NCBI GenBank assembly: GCA_029204225.1
Contig: CM055102.1
Span: 17,382,223 to 17,446,222 of the forward strand
Reading direction: 5' to 3'
DNA: 64,000 nt
DNA from: Diphasiastrum complanatum
Lineage: Eukaryota; Streptophyta; Lycopodiopsida; Lycopodiales; Lycopodiaceae
Below the pieces are notes generated by a model. That model was not told where the DNA came from. It was given only the letters and a program-made list of their open reading frames with translations, and ran no database searches. Shown here piece by piece: positions 23,057-39,391 of this stretch (position 1 is the first letter of the stretch; each line of letters begins with the position of its first letter). A program made the position numbers and the translations under genes.

Positions 23057-26000
23057 TTGTTGTTGTTCAAAGGAGTGCTTTGTGCATTGAAGCAAGTTGA
23101 AAGAGAAGATCAGTTCATTGTTACATGGCAACCTCAATTGGAGATGTTGGAAGCCAATGATAGGCTTACCTCAAGTAGCTATTCATTGTGGAAAGTGAGG
23201 ATGAAGTCACTTCTTGAGATGAATGTTGTTTTGGATATTGTTGTAGGTTTGGAGGAGAGACCAGCAACACAACAAGATCAATTGAAGTATGACAAGAGGG
23301 CCAAGAAGGCTCTACACATGATAAAGATGAATGTTACCAGTGAACTTCTCAAGGAAGTTGGTAAGTGCACATCATCTTTGGAAGCTTGGAATCCATTGAA
23401 GAAGCTTTATGAATCCAAGTCTACTTCTGGAGTGTTGACTCTAAGAAGGCAAATCTCTTCTTGTTTTCAAAAGAATGAAGAAAGTCCAAATACTTTTGTT
23501 TTGAGAGTGAAAGCATTGAATGATGAGTTAGCTTGCGTAGATATAAGCATTAAGGAAGGAGAGCTTATTCAAGTGATTCTTAATGGCTTGTTGGATGCTC
23601 ATGCTAACATTGTTCAAAGTATTGCTATTCAAAAGACTTTGCCAAGTTTGATGGATCTTCAAGAGATCTTGATCAATGAGGAATATAGGCTTCAAGCAAG
23701 AGGTGGATCTACATCGACACTTCAAGAGGATGCTATGTTCACAAAGGGCAAAACCAAAAGTAAGTGGTCTAAAGGGCAAGATCAAGTGGATGCTTCTTCA
23801 AGTGGCAAAAAGAAGGATAGATCAAAGCTCAAGTGCTTCTATTGTGGCATCAAAGGACACTTTGCAAGTGAGTGCTACTAGAAGAAGAGAGATCAAGGAG
23901 ACAAGCAAGGTAATCTTACTCTTGATGAGGATGGTTTGGATGTTCAAGATGCAAATGATGATGCTTTTGTGATGTCTTCATGTATGCTTGCTAATGATGG
24001 AGATCTAGATCCTTGGTGGATTGATAGTGGAGCAAGTTCACACATGACCTAAAGAGTACTTCACTTCTTTGTTGGCATATGGAGATGACAAGAGGGTGAT
24101 CTACATGGCCAATGATGGTGAGTGTGCAATCAAAGGGATAGGCACAATATCTATTTCTCTCTCTACAAATAGGAATGTTCATTTGGAGGATGTCTTGTTT
24201 ATTCCATCTATTACCAAGAATTTGCTTAGTGTGAGTCAAATGCTAAGTAAGGGCCTCAAGGTGGAGTTTGATGGAGATGCTTGTTTGATCAAAATGAATA
24301 ACGTCTTTATTGGAAAAGGTAAAAGACAAGGGAAGTTGTTCAAACTTGATGCTTGTGTTATTGCTAACCAAGTTGGATGTGTTGCAAGGGAGCAAATTTC
24401 TATTCAAGAGGTTTGGCACAAAAGGATGGGACACCTCAACTAGAAGTCATTGGAGGTAATGGCAAGGAAGAAGGCTGTGATTGGTCTTACAACTTCCTTA
24501 AGTAATGACAAGCATGTTTGTGAGTGTTGTGCTTTGTCTAAGTCACATAGACTACCTTATACTAGATCTATTTCTAGATCTACAAAGCCTTTTCAACTTG
24601 TACATTCGGATATTCATGGATTTACTATAATAAGCAATAGTGGAGCTAAGATGTATGTAACATTCATTGATGATTTTAGTAGATTTTGTTGGATCTATCT
24701 ACTAAAGAGCAAGGATGAAGTGTATGATGTCTTTTCAAGTTCAAGAATGCAAGGGAGAACAAATTTTCCACAAAGATCAAGTGCTTGAGAGGTGACAATG
24801 GTGGTGAGTACATATCTAACAAGTTCAAGGCCTTTTGTGATGAGCATGGGACCAAGAGGGAGTATACAACATCAAGGACTGCACAACAAAATGGAGTGGC
24901 TGAAAGGAAGAATAGGACTTTATGTGAAAGTGCTAAAGCTATGAGGTTATGTGCTAATCTTGACAAACCATTATGGGATCAAGCTTTGTTGTGTGCCAAT
25001 TTCTTGTGCAATAGGTGGCCGAGTGCTATTTTGGATGAAAGGACACCTTTTGAGATGCTATTCAAGAGGAGGCCGAGTGTCAACTTTCTAAGAACCTTTG
25101 GATGCACATGCTATGTCAACATTACTCTTGATGATAGGACCAAGGAGGATCCATCTTCAAGAAGAGGTATCTTTGTTGGATATAGTGAGGTGAGTAAAGC
25201 CTACAAGGTTTACATTCCTTCTACTAACAAAGTGATTGCTGGTAGAGATGTCATTTTTGATGAGGGGAACATTCCAAAGGTGTCTTCCAGCATGATTGAT
25301 GGTAGAGTGGATGGATCTAACATTCTTGATGTTGATGAGAAGGATCTTACTTTGGATGGTGGTGATGATGGACCTTCATCAAGTCAAAAGCCAAGGAGAA
25401 CATCAAGAGAAAGACAAGTACCTTTAAGGCTCACATATGATCAAAAGGGTAAGCAAGTAGTTTCTAGAAATTATTTGCTTTCCTAACCTCTTTGGATGAG
25501 CCTACAAATGCAGATCAAGCAAGGAAAGAAGAGGATTGGATCCAAGCAATGGATCTCGAGTATCAAGCTCTTATGAAGAATGGAACATGCAGATTGGTGG
25601 AGTTGCCTAAGGACAAGAAAGCTATTGGATGCAAATGGATCTGCAAGGTGAAGACAAACCAAGATGGATCTATCAACAAGTACAAGGCAGGGTTAGTGGC
25701 AAAAGGATATGCTCAACAACAAGGAATTGATTATGATGAGACCTTTGCACCCGTGGCAAAGATGGTAAGCATTTGAGTCATCATTTCACTTGCTATACTT
25801 TATAGATGGGATCTATGGCAAATGGACATTTCAAATGCATTCTTGAATGGTGATCTTGAGGAGGAAGTGTACATGGAGCAACTCGAGAGCTACATTTCAT
25901 CAACAAAGCCAAATCATGTGTGTCTTCTACAGAAGAGTTTGTATGGCCTTAAGCAAGCAACAAGGAGTTGGTATGCTAAGCTTAACACTTTTCTACTCTC

Positions 26001-26970
26001 TCAAGGCTTTGTTATGAGTGAGTATGATCATTCACTTTATTATAGGTTTGCTGGAAATGATGTTACCATCTTGCTAATCTATGTGGATGATATCATCTTG
26101 TGTGGTGGAGACAATCAAGATGTGGAGGATATTAAGAATGCTCTTAAGAAGGAGTTTGAGGTGCATGATCTTGGTAATTTGCATTACATTTCAGGAATAG
26201 AAGTCATTATATCTTTTCAATATACTTTCATTTGTCAAGAGAAGTATGCTAATGGTAATGAAAGATCCTTCGAGGACATTACTCTCTATAGGAAGCTAGT
26301 TGGTTCACTCATCTATCTAACCATTACTAGACCTGATCTAAGCTATTGTGTTGGAAGATTGAGTCAATTCATGCAAGATCCTAGTGAGGAGCATTGGAAG
26401 CTAGGAAAGTGAGATTTGAGGTACATCATTGGAACTCGAGATTTTGGCATATTGTATGAGGGATCATCACCTAATCTTTTTGGATTTTCAGATTCGGACT
26501 ATGCTGGAGATGTAATGGATAGGAAATCCATTAGTGCTTATTGTATTTTCATAGGTGATGGAGCTATATCATGGATGTCAAAGAAACAAGCCACTATCTC
26601 ATTGTCATCTAGTGAGGACGAGTACAAAGCTCTTACACATTGCACAAAGGAGATGGTATGGATCAAGAGGATGATCAAGGATCTTCACTTGCTGGATTTT
26701 TCAGAGAGCCCAATCATCTTTTTGACAATCAATCAGCCCAAAGAATGGCATCCAATCCTATCTTTTATGCTAGGAGCAAGCATATTGAGATACAATATCA
26801 TTTTGTGAGGGAGCAGTCATTGCAAAGGAGGTGGAGCTTCAACATGTTTTTTTTAAGGGAATGTGTAGCTGATATCTTCACCAAAGCATTGGGAAAAGAC
26901 TTGTTCATGAGGAATAGGACTTCACTTGAAGTATTATCAAAGTCTATGCTAAAACTAGTTGAAGAGGGAG
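23057..26970 (+). pseudogene. Copia-3 gag-pol polyprotein, inactivated
   Basis: Full copia order on the plus strand. Gag: UBN2-type helical region and zinc knuckle CFYCGIKGHFASEC (ends at a TAG, 23879). Protease: WWIDSGASSHM. Gag-pre-integrase: VWHKRMGHLN. Integrase: HSDIHGF, FIDDFSRFCW, GDNGGEY, QQNGVAERKNRTL. RT: GCKWICKVK, QMDISNAFLNG, LLIYVDDIILCG. RNase H: SDSDYAGD, SLSSSEDEYKA, ADIFTKALG. Defects: stops at 23879, 24441, 25774 and 26410; frameshifts near 24050, 24735, 25480 and 26700; and a deletion of about 30 residues near 26252 (between QEKYA and NGNERSF). A purine-rich tract (GAAGAGGGAG) precedes the 3' LTR. Confidence 0.93.
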
Positions 26971-27617
26971 TGTGAAAGATTCAATAGTTTCATCACATTT
27001 TGCAATATTTTCATATTTGGCATATTGAGGCCAAAACTTGTTTTAGACTTAGAGGTTGACTTTTCAAAGTTCATTAGTCTAAATTTCATTTGAATAGACA
27101 CTTTTTGAAAGTGTGGGAAAGTTAGAATGCGAGTTTGAGTAGATTCAATTTGAATAGTTGGGTACATTGAATCTAGACCCAGAATTAGTAGGGTTAGCAT
27201 TTTGGTGAGGAAGCCAAGTGGCCAAATAGGGTTTGTACCTGCTATAAAAGGATGTAACTCGTGGAGAGAGTGATCTTCTCTCTTCTCTATCTCATTTCAT
27301 GCTTATACATGGTTCTCTTGGGTTGTACTATCCATTGGTGCACTATCTTGGTGATTGCTTGCAATTCTATGTGCAGAATGATCTATATTTGTTATTTTTG
27401 GATCCACATGTGTGAAATACAGTAGCTTGTTGGTTTGTACGGACAACAACAGTACATAATCATTTCATTCAAGTTTGATCAAGTTCTATTGGTGTTTGCA
27501 TCTCAATTTGTGTGTAGATGCTGATTTTTCTACATTAGTGAGATTGATAGTGTATTTCTCTTTCTAACCAAAGATCATTCAAGTATATTGGATCTTAAGT
27601 ATCTGAAATCTTTCACA
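26971..27617 (+). repeat. Copia-3 3' LTR (647 bp)
   Basis: Starts TGTGAAAGATT and ends ATCTTTCACA. It is the partner of 21887-22525. A 10-bp duplication (GTTTGATCAA, near 27472) and other small indels account for the length difference. Host bases after it (TGGAC) match the five before the 5' LTR (CAGAC) at three positions, so any target-site duplication is eroded. Confidence 0.93.
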
Positions 27618-28107
27618 TGGACCAACTTAGACAAGTGTGGACCAACTTACAAACTCATAGGTGTTATCAGGAAAGAAAACCTATCATCAGAAGATATGAG
27701 GACTTTGCAAAATCATTGCACCACATTTGTAAAATCTGTACATGATTGTTGGGAAAAAGACAATGTTACTCATAACATGGTGCTAATCTATATCATTATT
27801 TGGTACTTTTCTCATTCAGGCTTATATATTTTTTTCTACTGATGTAACTAATCAAAACTATTGTTTGCAGCACATCCTTCTTCATCATGCAACTTATTTT
27901 GCAAAGGAATATGAGAGCTTAAGTATCTGGTCATCACAAGGCATGGAAAAATCTCATTGGCAAGCAAGGGGAGCATTTCATAGAACAACAAATCATGGAG
28001 GACACAATTCAAGAAATAAATATTTAGTTCAACTTTTTCAGTGTTTTTATAGAAGAGCACAATTTAGATATCAAGCTAAAAACTTGCCAAGTATTATGAT
28101 ATTTTGA
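27618..28107 (+). pseudogene. Transposase-like gene, 3' part, with an intact intron
   Basis: Reading resumes right after the Copia-3 3' LTR: WTNLDKCGPTYKLIG, DMRTLQNHCTTFVKSVHDCW, to NM at 27779. A GTGCTA donor at 27780 and TTGTTTGCAG acceptor ending at 27870 give a 91-bp intron that joins two open frames in phase 0. The last exon reads HHATYFAKEYESLSIWSSQG, then MEKSHWQARGAFHRTTNHGG, then LVQLFQCFYRRAQFRYQ, and stops at 28105. The (S/T)QG(M/L)E(K) and (S/T)(T/S)NHGG words are the part I would use in a search. Function unknown; transposase-like by association. Confidence 0.5.
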
Positions 28108-28681
28108 AAGGCATTCAAATTCATAACAAAAGAGAGATACTTAATATGTCAAAAATCTATTACAGAAAATTGTTTAATTATCTTCATCATCCTCTTCAAG
28201 ATTAGAGGAACGGTATTGTCATGAAGGTTCTCCTTTTATATGGATCCAAAAATTCTAAATTTTTCCTTTTGCTCATATCAATGTAACCCAAATAAAGGAC
28301 CATTGCAGATGATCTTTTTGTAGTCTCATTGGGAGTATAACCCAATATCTTAATAGCCAAATCCCTTTTCACAAAAATTATTTTATATGTTCCTCTTGCG
28401 TACTTATGGCCTCCTAAACAAAATGATAATATTTGATGGCCATAATGACAGTGGTTGCATATGGATTGAAAGATGAATGATCTATAAAAATCTCATTATT
28501 TTGAAAGTTTTTCAAATAATGAGATAGAGACACATCCTTTCTCCTGGCTGATACAACTCCCATGTCTCATACCAAAGGCATCAATTTCAATAGCATCATG
28601 TAAATGAAAAATGAAAATAAATTTAGAATGATACAGAACACTGCAAACTCATACTTTAACATAATGTTTGAAATAAGAAAA
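28108..28681. other. No recognisable gene
   Basis: AT-rich; no sustained coding frame. It may hold 3' exons or introns of the minus-strand gene remnant that follows. Confidence 0.3.
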
Positions 28682-29382
28682 CTAAACAATATCAATACCA
28701 ATATAATATCTACGTACCAGATCATAATCATCATATTGAATGACATTTGCTCTGCTAATGTAATGTCCTCCAATGGCCTCTACATTTCTAGAGGGGATAT
28801 ATCTAGGCCTTGGGGGATATTTTTTTTGGAATTCCAAAAATTCCTCCTCTGTAGACAAAGGTTTTTCATAAGTTTTAGATTTTTCAATCAAGGCCTTTAA
28901 GACCTCATTTCCAAATTTCCAATTGTCATCTTTATCATAATCTATCTCACTTTCAAGATCATCATATGTGTAATCAACAATGTCGAAAATTCTGATAAAA
29001 TTTGAGAAAAAATTGAGAGGATTTCATCCTCTTTCAAATTCAAAACATCTTCCATATCATTAAATGAAATATAACTTTCATTCTTTATAAAATATAAGGG
29101 AACATCGAGTAGAGTTAATTGATTAATAGGAGATGCAGATGGAAGAAAATCAAAGAGGATTATAGAATGAGGGAGAGTTTTTTGATAATCAGAAGCCATA
29201 GATGCTTTAGCTTCAACCCCTATATCATTATCTGCATCATCTATATCAACTGGAGCAGGTGCAGATGCTTCGATCAATGGAATAGTTGAAGATTCAACAG
29301 ACTCATCATCTGGAATTTCTGCAGATATGTAAAAGACAAAAGCCATTCCTTTGATTATAAGGCAATGATTGGGAATGCACAA
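28682..29382 (-). pseudogene. Decayed unrecognised gene
   Basis: On the minus strand, an acidic, low-complexity N-terminal part (DIDDADNDIGVEAKA; ending near FSQILSEF) is followed, after a frameshift near 28985, by a better conserved-looking part with DDLESEIDYDKDD, YEKPLSTEEEFLEFQKKYPP and EAIGGHYISRANVIQYDDYD, ending near a possible GTACGTAG donor at about 28722. I recognise no domain. It might be a captured host gene or the extra ORF of an element. Confidence 0.35.
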
Positions 29383-30422
29383 GGTCCTGAAAATAAACGA
29401 AACAAAAACTATCTATATCCAAAACATGAGTACTAATAATTTGAGAAAAATTATCAAGATAAGAAATTAAATTATAACGATTTTCATAAACTAGCTTCTT
29501 GATATTAAGGGAGCAAAAAAAATACTCGCAAAAAACTCTAATTTCTCAAACGGAATGTCATTGGCATTCAAAAAATCCAAAAGTTGTTATTTGAGGAACT
29601 AGCCATATTGAACCTGATATCGGTTCAACACGACAGAATGATATTGGTAGATGAATGAACCACAGTGTGTGCGTTGATCTGATATTGTTAGGATGAGAAT
29701 GAAATTTTTCCCAAGCACACGTCAGAAGAGGCTGATATCGATTCAACGTGCCTGAATGAATCCGACCGTGCACTACTGTATGGGAAGGCGTCTGTCGATT
29801 TGATATAGCGAGAAAGAAAGAAAACAAGATGACTAGTGAGTTCAGAATGAAAGACCATGGAATCGAAATATGGAGAGTGGTTTTCATATTTATAGCCAAT
29901 TTCTTTTGATCGCTGCCATACATTTGTCAAATAATGAACTGAGAAATACAGCCTATATTTATCCACCAATCAGAGTGAGACAAATTTGTACCTACGTCGA
30001 AATACATTAAATAGTCTATCACTAGATTCTACGAATCGTCATTAGCCCTGATCCTAGAATGTACCTGCGTCAGAATACATTAAATAGTCTATCACTAGCC
30101 TCACCGAATCATCATTAAACAAATATTAAACCAATATTAAATGGACAACATTGAAAAACGTGTACGAGGATAATTATTACAGACTCTTGTCCTATTTAAG
30201 CACTGTAAAGACCAAATTTTTTTTTTGAGATAATGTTCATTTTGAACATTTTCATAAGGCGTTCATAATGCATTCCAATATATTTTCAGTGCCTCTTAGA
30301 TATAGGATCAGCGCGCCTTTGGATAAGACAGTAATTTTTCACTTGGACTGCGCACGTCAAATCACTATTGTAGGAAAAAGAGATTTTTAAAAATTTTCAA
30401 AATTATTGGAGGGTATTTTGCA
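29383..30422. repeat. Non-coding block with recurrent motif and tandem duplication
   Basis: No gene. GATATCGGTTCAACACG-type words occur near 29619 and 29732, and more lie to the right (30516, 30888, 30990). A 73-bp tandem duplication covers 29988-30060 and 30061-30119 (shared GTACCT.CGTC, ATACATTAAATAGTCTATCACTAG). Confidence 0.6.
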
Positions 30423-30497
30423 TGCTCAAAGCTTGATTCGATAGGTTCTTCATGCTGTCCAAAGATAAGGAGAATCTATCGAGTCAAGCTTTGAGCA
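30423..30497 (+). ncRNA. miRNA-precursor-like hairpin
   Basis: Arms 30423-30449 and 30471-30497 pair over 27 positions. The only two non-Watson-Crick pairs are G:U-type if the plus strand is transcribed, and the loop is 21 bases. The left arm begins TGCTCAAAGCTTGATTCGAT. Weaker pairing extends about seven bases further. This size and near-perfect pairing fit a plant miRNA or siRNA precursor, or a young MITE core. No promoter or expression evidence can be read here. Confidence 0.45.
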
Positions 30498-31849
30498 TTC
30501 ATATTATCTTCTAATATCGGTTCAGCACGCGAGATTAGCCTCTCTGGTTTTCACATTCAGTATATGCGCGTCGATTTGCTATTGGGTGAAATAATGGCCG
30601 TTGAAATTTTTCAAAATTATAATGATTGGATATAAAATGGGTCAGATATTTATAGCTTAACCTTGTCAAATTCACCAATAAATTGTAGATGTGACCATAC
30701 TTTTGTAGAATTAATTGTAGATGTGACCATACTTTTGTTGAAATTAATTGTGGTCGTTATTATCGACTAATTATTTTGATGAAACATCCAAACCACCACG
30801 TTTGCAATCATTTCGGATTTTCTTTATATAAATAGACAGACGACGTTGAAATATTTTTGCTTAAATTTTTTGTCGTTCTCTATATCCATGCGATATCAAT
30901 TCAGCGTGCTCGAAGCAAACTTCCTTCCATCCGCTTTTACTCGCGCGCGTCCATCCGCTATCAACTATCGGTTAGGTTTATTTCAGGTATCGGTTCAACG
31001 CGTGCAGTGTGAAAATGTCAAAATCATGTTTGATCTAGGCCAAAATCATGTACATATCTTGTTTACACATGTGTGGAGCCTGTTCCCACATGTGAATTAA
31101 ATGCATTTATCGTTTAGATGAGTCATATAGGTTGCACATACCATTTCATTTGAGATCTAGTGGCTAAAATGGCCAATATCTAGTTACTTGACATCATTTT
31201 ATTGGTAGAAAAATCTATTTCACATGGATAGGAGTGATCTCACACGTGCCAAGGACTGCTCACATGTGTCAAAACATCAGTAGTAGGTGAGATACAACTT
31301 GTAGTAGATATTTGTGCAAGTTCCTATAAATTAGGAAAATTGCCTAAAATCAAGAGAGGTGGCTATAAGTTAGGAAACTTGGTCCATAGGGGATATTAGA
31401 ACTTGAAATGGGCCCTTTGTCAAGATGTTGTTTTTGACTTCGCACACTTTCAACGCTTATGTGTCCCAATGAATGGTGTCCATCTGTGACGAACTATAAC
31501 AGTGGTTGACGGACGGAAATTGTATTTAACTTTCTCAGCCAAATTTTTGTGATTTTCAAATATTCCATCGGGCAGAACAAACCATTGTGATTGTTACTGC
31601 CCGAATACTCTTATCTTGCCCGTCATTGTTCACTCGAGGTTGATTTGACGTCAATAGTCATAAAATGTGGTTAACTAATCCTTGTAGTTTAGGAACTTCT
31701 TGTCATTCATAAGTATACCTCTCATTTTTTTCATTCTATCTCTTATTTTGGATTGTCATTCTTAGGTTTACCTTGCAATCTCTACATTCTCTCCGTTCTC
31801 AGCTTGCGTACTTGTATTTTTTACTACTGGCTACACATAATCGAAGACC
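30498..31849. other. Non-coding block
   Basis: Contains a 33-bp tandem duplication (30683-30752, shared AATTGTAGATGTGACCATAC) and further copies of the GATATC.(G/A)TTCA(A/G)C(G/A)CG motif. No supported gene. Confidence 0.4.
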
Positions 31850-33170
31850 AAGAAGACCCATTGATGCAATCAATATTTGCAATGAAAAAAAATGCAAAAG
31901 ATCAATTAATACTAAAAATATATCAAAAATATCAATGGATCTTGATGCATCCATCTGCAAAAGGCTCATTTCGAAAAAGAAAAAGATCGGATAACATATA
32001 TAGAAGCTCTTGGAAAGGCAGGATAATGGATTTTAAAGTATCACCAACCAGTCAATCTATCATGGAAGTTTTAGTTCAACATGCTTATTTTCACAATGAG
32101 CTCAACATTCATGATCTGAATCCAAATGATAGAAGGAAATGCAATTGTAAGTTTTCAGATTTAATTTCTTTAGAGTTAGCATTTTCTTTAAATTATATTT
32201 TTCTTGAGATGTTTTTGTTGGTTTTGCATATTTGTATCCATCAAATTTCGTTGAATGGCAAACAGTTTAATCGATTGCAAGAATAATCGATGTCATACAT
32301 TCGGATACCAGAATTTTACAATATAAAGGTCATTCTCCAAAATCATTTTTAGAGTCATGACTTTTTTTTTATGATCACACCTATTTTCCTGAAAAAATGG
32401 TTTAGTTGATAGATTAGAGCCATATCCTCTACCAGATTTTTCGAGTGAGGAATGGATTTCTCCTAATGCAGCAATTTCAAAAATATTTTGATCTAGGCTA
32501 TATATTGGTATTCAGGGTATATTAAAATGTAGCAGTGGATCAAAGAATAATAGATTAAATTGGTATCTACCTTTTATTATTTTTATTGATTTTTTTTCCA
32601 AATGCAATGTTCGGAGAACGAAAACAATGTTTAAATGTAAGGACTTGAGTGCTGAATAATTACCAAGTTGTTGGATGATGGTTGGGATACAAAACAAAAT
32701 CAGCAAGTTGAGTGCAGAGTATCTTACTCATCTATGACATTTAGATATCACATCAAAAAACAAATGCTCACTTTGCTGCTATATTATAGAAGATGGATTA
32801 AATGCAAAAATGTTTGGAAGCCACTTGCAAGATTTTGGTATAAACCCTCAAGAGCAACTTCAGATAATAGTGAAAAGAAATGACAACATTCTTGCAATGG
32901 TTGAGGTCAAGGAAGATTGGTGTCTCAATCACATTCGATCTGAACTAGACATGTTGCAATTCGATCTACCTCAATACTATCAATTTTGATTGAATGGTGT
33001 AAAGGTATGTTTCGCCATATAACAATATTCCTTTTTTTCTATTTCTAAGTGAATCAGTTTCATAAAATATATCAACTAAAACAATTTCTCTTGTGCAGGT
33101 AAGAGTAAGGCATGAAGAGCATATAAAATGCAAAGATATTGGAACATTCATCGAAATTGAAGATCCATAG
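31850..33170 (+). pseudogene. Unrecognised multi-exon gene remnant
   Basis: Three coding-like blocks with plausible splice sites. Block 1 (about 31850-32146; contains HPSAKGSFRKRKRSDN and VLVQHAYFHNELNIHDLN) ends at a GTAAGT donor. Block 2 starts after ATATTATAG at 32790, reads FGSHLQDFGINPQEQLQII and MVEVKEDWCLNHIRSELDML, has one TGA shortly before a GTATGT donor at 33005. Block 3 starts after TCTTGTGCAG at 33099 (VRVRHEEHIKC) and stops at 33168. I do not know the family. The in-frame stop and uncertain phase of the first junction suggest a pseudogene. Confidence 0.35.
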
Positions 33171-33211
33171 ATTATGAACTATGGAATTTTGTATTATGTA
33201 ATGCAATTAGT

Positions 33212-34610
33212 GGGCATTGTCGGGACGAACTTGTTGGAATCATCCATGCCTTGAGTAATTATGTATGAACAGAGAAACGGCCATGCAAATTCCAGACCCA
33301 AAAACGGTTTATGGAAAATTAGCCTTTCGGACCGAGAATTGGTCGGAATTAGTTGGTACATGCCAAAATGTTTGCCAAAGGTTCTTGTGTCCAATATGAA
33401 CTCAATGGATCATATGCTGCACAATTCCGGCTTTGTTTTCTTGAAAAGAATGTTTGTGCCAAAAAGGACACTATTAGGGCAAAGAAAATGGCCTAGTTTT
33501 CCAGCTTCTCGAATAATGGTCCAGTATCGATAAACGAGTCAATTTCTCAACTATTTGTTTTAATCAATGGGCAACGTCGAGGCGAACCCACAAAAACAAT
33601 CTAGGCATTGGACGACTCATCACCAATAGAGTTGCGGCAATGTAAATTCCAGACCCAAGAATGGCTTTGGGGAAAATAGGCCGTTCAAACCATAAATTGG
33701 TCGAAATCAGTTGATACATGTCAGAACGTCAAACAGAAGGTGGCCACAGGTTCATCTGTCTGATACGAACCCATGGGACTCTTTGTTGCTCAGTTCCGAC
33801 TTTGTTTGTTGAAAATGACGCTATCAGGGCATAGGAAATGGACTAGCTTTCGACCTTCACAAATATTGGTCCAATCTTACTGAACGGATTGGGTTTTTTC
33901 AGGCGTTTGTTTCGGCCAGTGGGCAACATCGAGGTGAACCTGCATAAGCAACCCAGGACTTGAATGGTTATGCACAAACTAAAAGTGGCTATGCAACGTC
34001 TAGACTCGAGAAAGGCTTTTGAAAAACTAGTCAGACCAAGAATTGGTCGAAATCAATTGATACATGTCAGAACGTTGAACAGAAGGTGGCCACAGGTTTG
34101 TGTGTCTGATGCGAACCCAAGGGACCCTTTGCTACTCAATTCGGCTTCGTTTGTCCAGAAACACCCTTTTAGCCAAAAAATATTCTATTATAGCATATGA
34201 AATGGACTACTTTTCCACCTTCTCAAGTACTGGTCTAGTAAGCCTAACGGAGATGGTTGTCCTAGCCGTTTGCTTCGTCTAATGGGCAACGTTGAGGCCA
34301 ACTCACAAAAACTATTTAGACCTTGAACGGTTATGTATGGACAGAGGAACATCTATGAAAATTCTAGACCCAATAAGGACTTTTGGAAAACTAGGCGTGT
34401 CGAACCAAGAATTGGTCGGATTCAGTTGATACATGCCGAAACGTTGGACGAAAAGTGGTCACAGGCTCGTGTGTCCGATACAAATCCAAGGGACCCTCTA
34501 CTGCTCAAATCTGGCTTCATTTGGCCGAAAACATGCTTTGTGCGGGAACCGACACTATTAGGGCATAGGAAATGGACTAGTATTCCAAATCCAATAACTA
34601 GAAGTGCGTA
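33212..34610 (+). repeat. Satellite array, four units of about 357 bp
   Basis: Units start at GGGCA(A/T)(C/T)(G/A)TCG near 33212, 33569, 33921 and 34284, so the spacing is 357, 352 and 363 bp. Each carries the same ordered landmarks: AATTCCAGACCCAA (or variant), AATTGGTCG(A/G)(A/T)..AGTTG.TACATG, an ACAGGTTC.TGTGTC.GAT.CGAACCCA block, and a GGGCATA(G/T)GAAATGGACTA block. The units differ from each other at many positions, and the intervening reading frames are not conserved. This is a diverged satellite, not a gene. Confidence 0.85.
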
Positions 34611-39185
<4,575 letters not shown>

Positions 39186-39208
39186 TCGGCCTATATATAA
39201 TATATATA

Positions 39209-39391
39209 GGATTGTACTGTAGGAGCCTACAGATCGCCGATAGCACCTAGGTTTAGAGTGGTTCACTGATTCAATGTGTAATGATCATAATAATATGTAC
39301 TAATCAATGTACTGGCGAAGCAGTGATATTGTGTGGGGTCCTGAGGAAGAGTTGAACGTGGCGAATTGCATCGAAAGTGGATGGGTTGAAT
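39209..39391 (+). repeat. 182-bp direct repeat, copy 1
   Basis: From AGGATTGTACTGTAGGAGCC to GTGGATGGGTTGA, nearly identical (about 8 mismatches by eye) to 40681-40862. Each copy is preceded by an AT dinucleotide tract, suggesting that the tract and the unit moved together. Confidence 0.92.
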
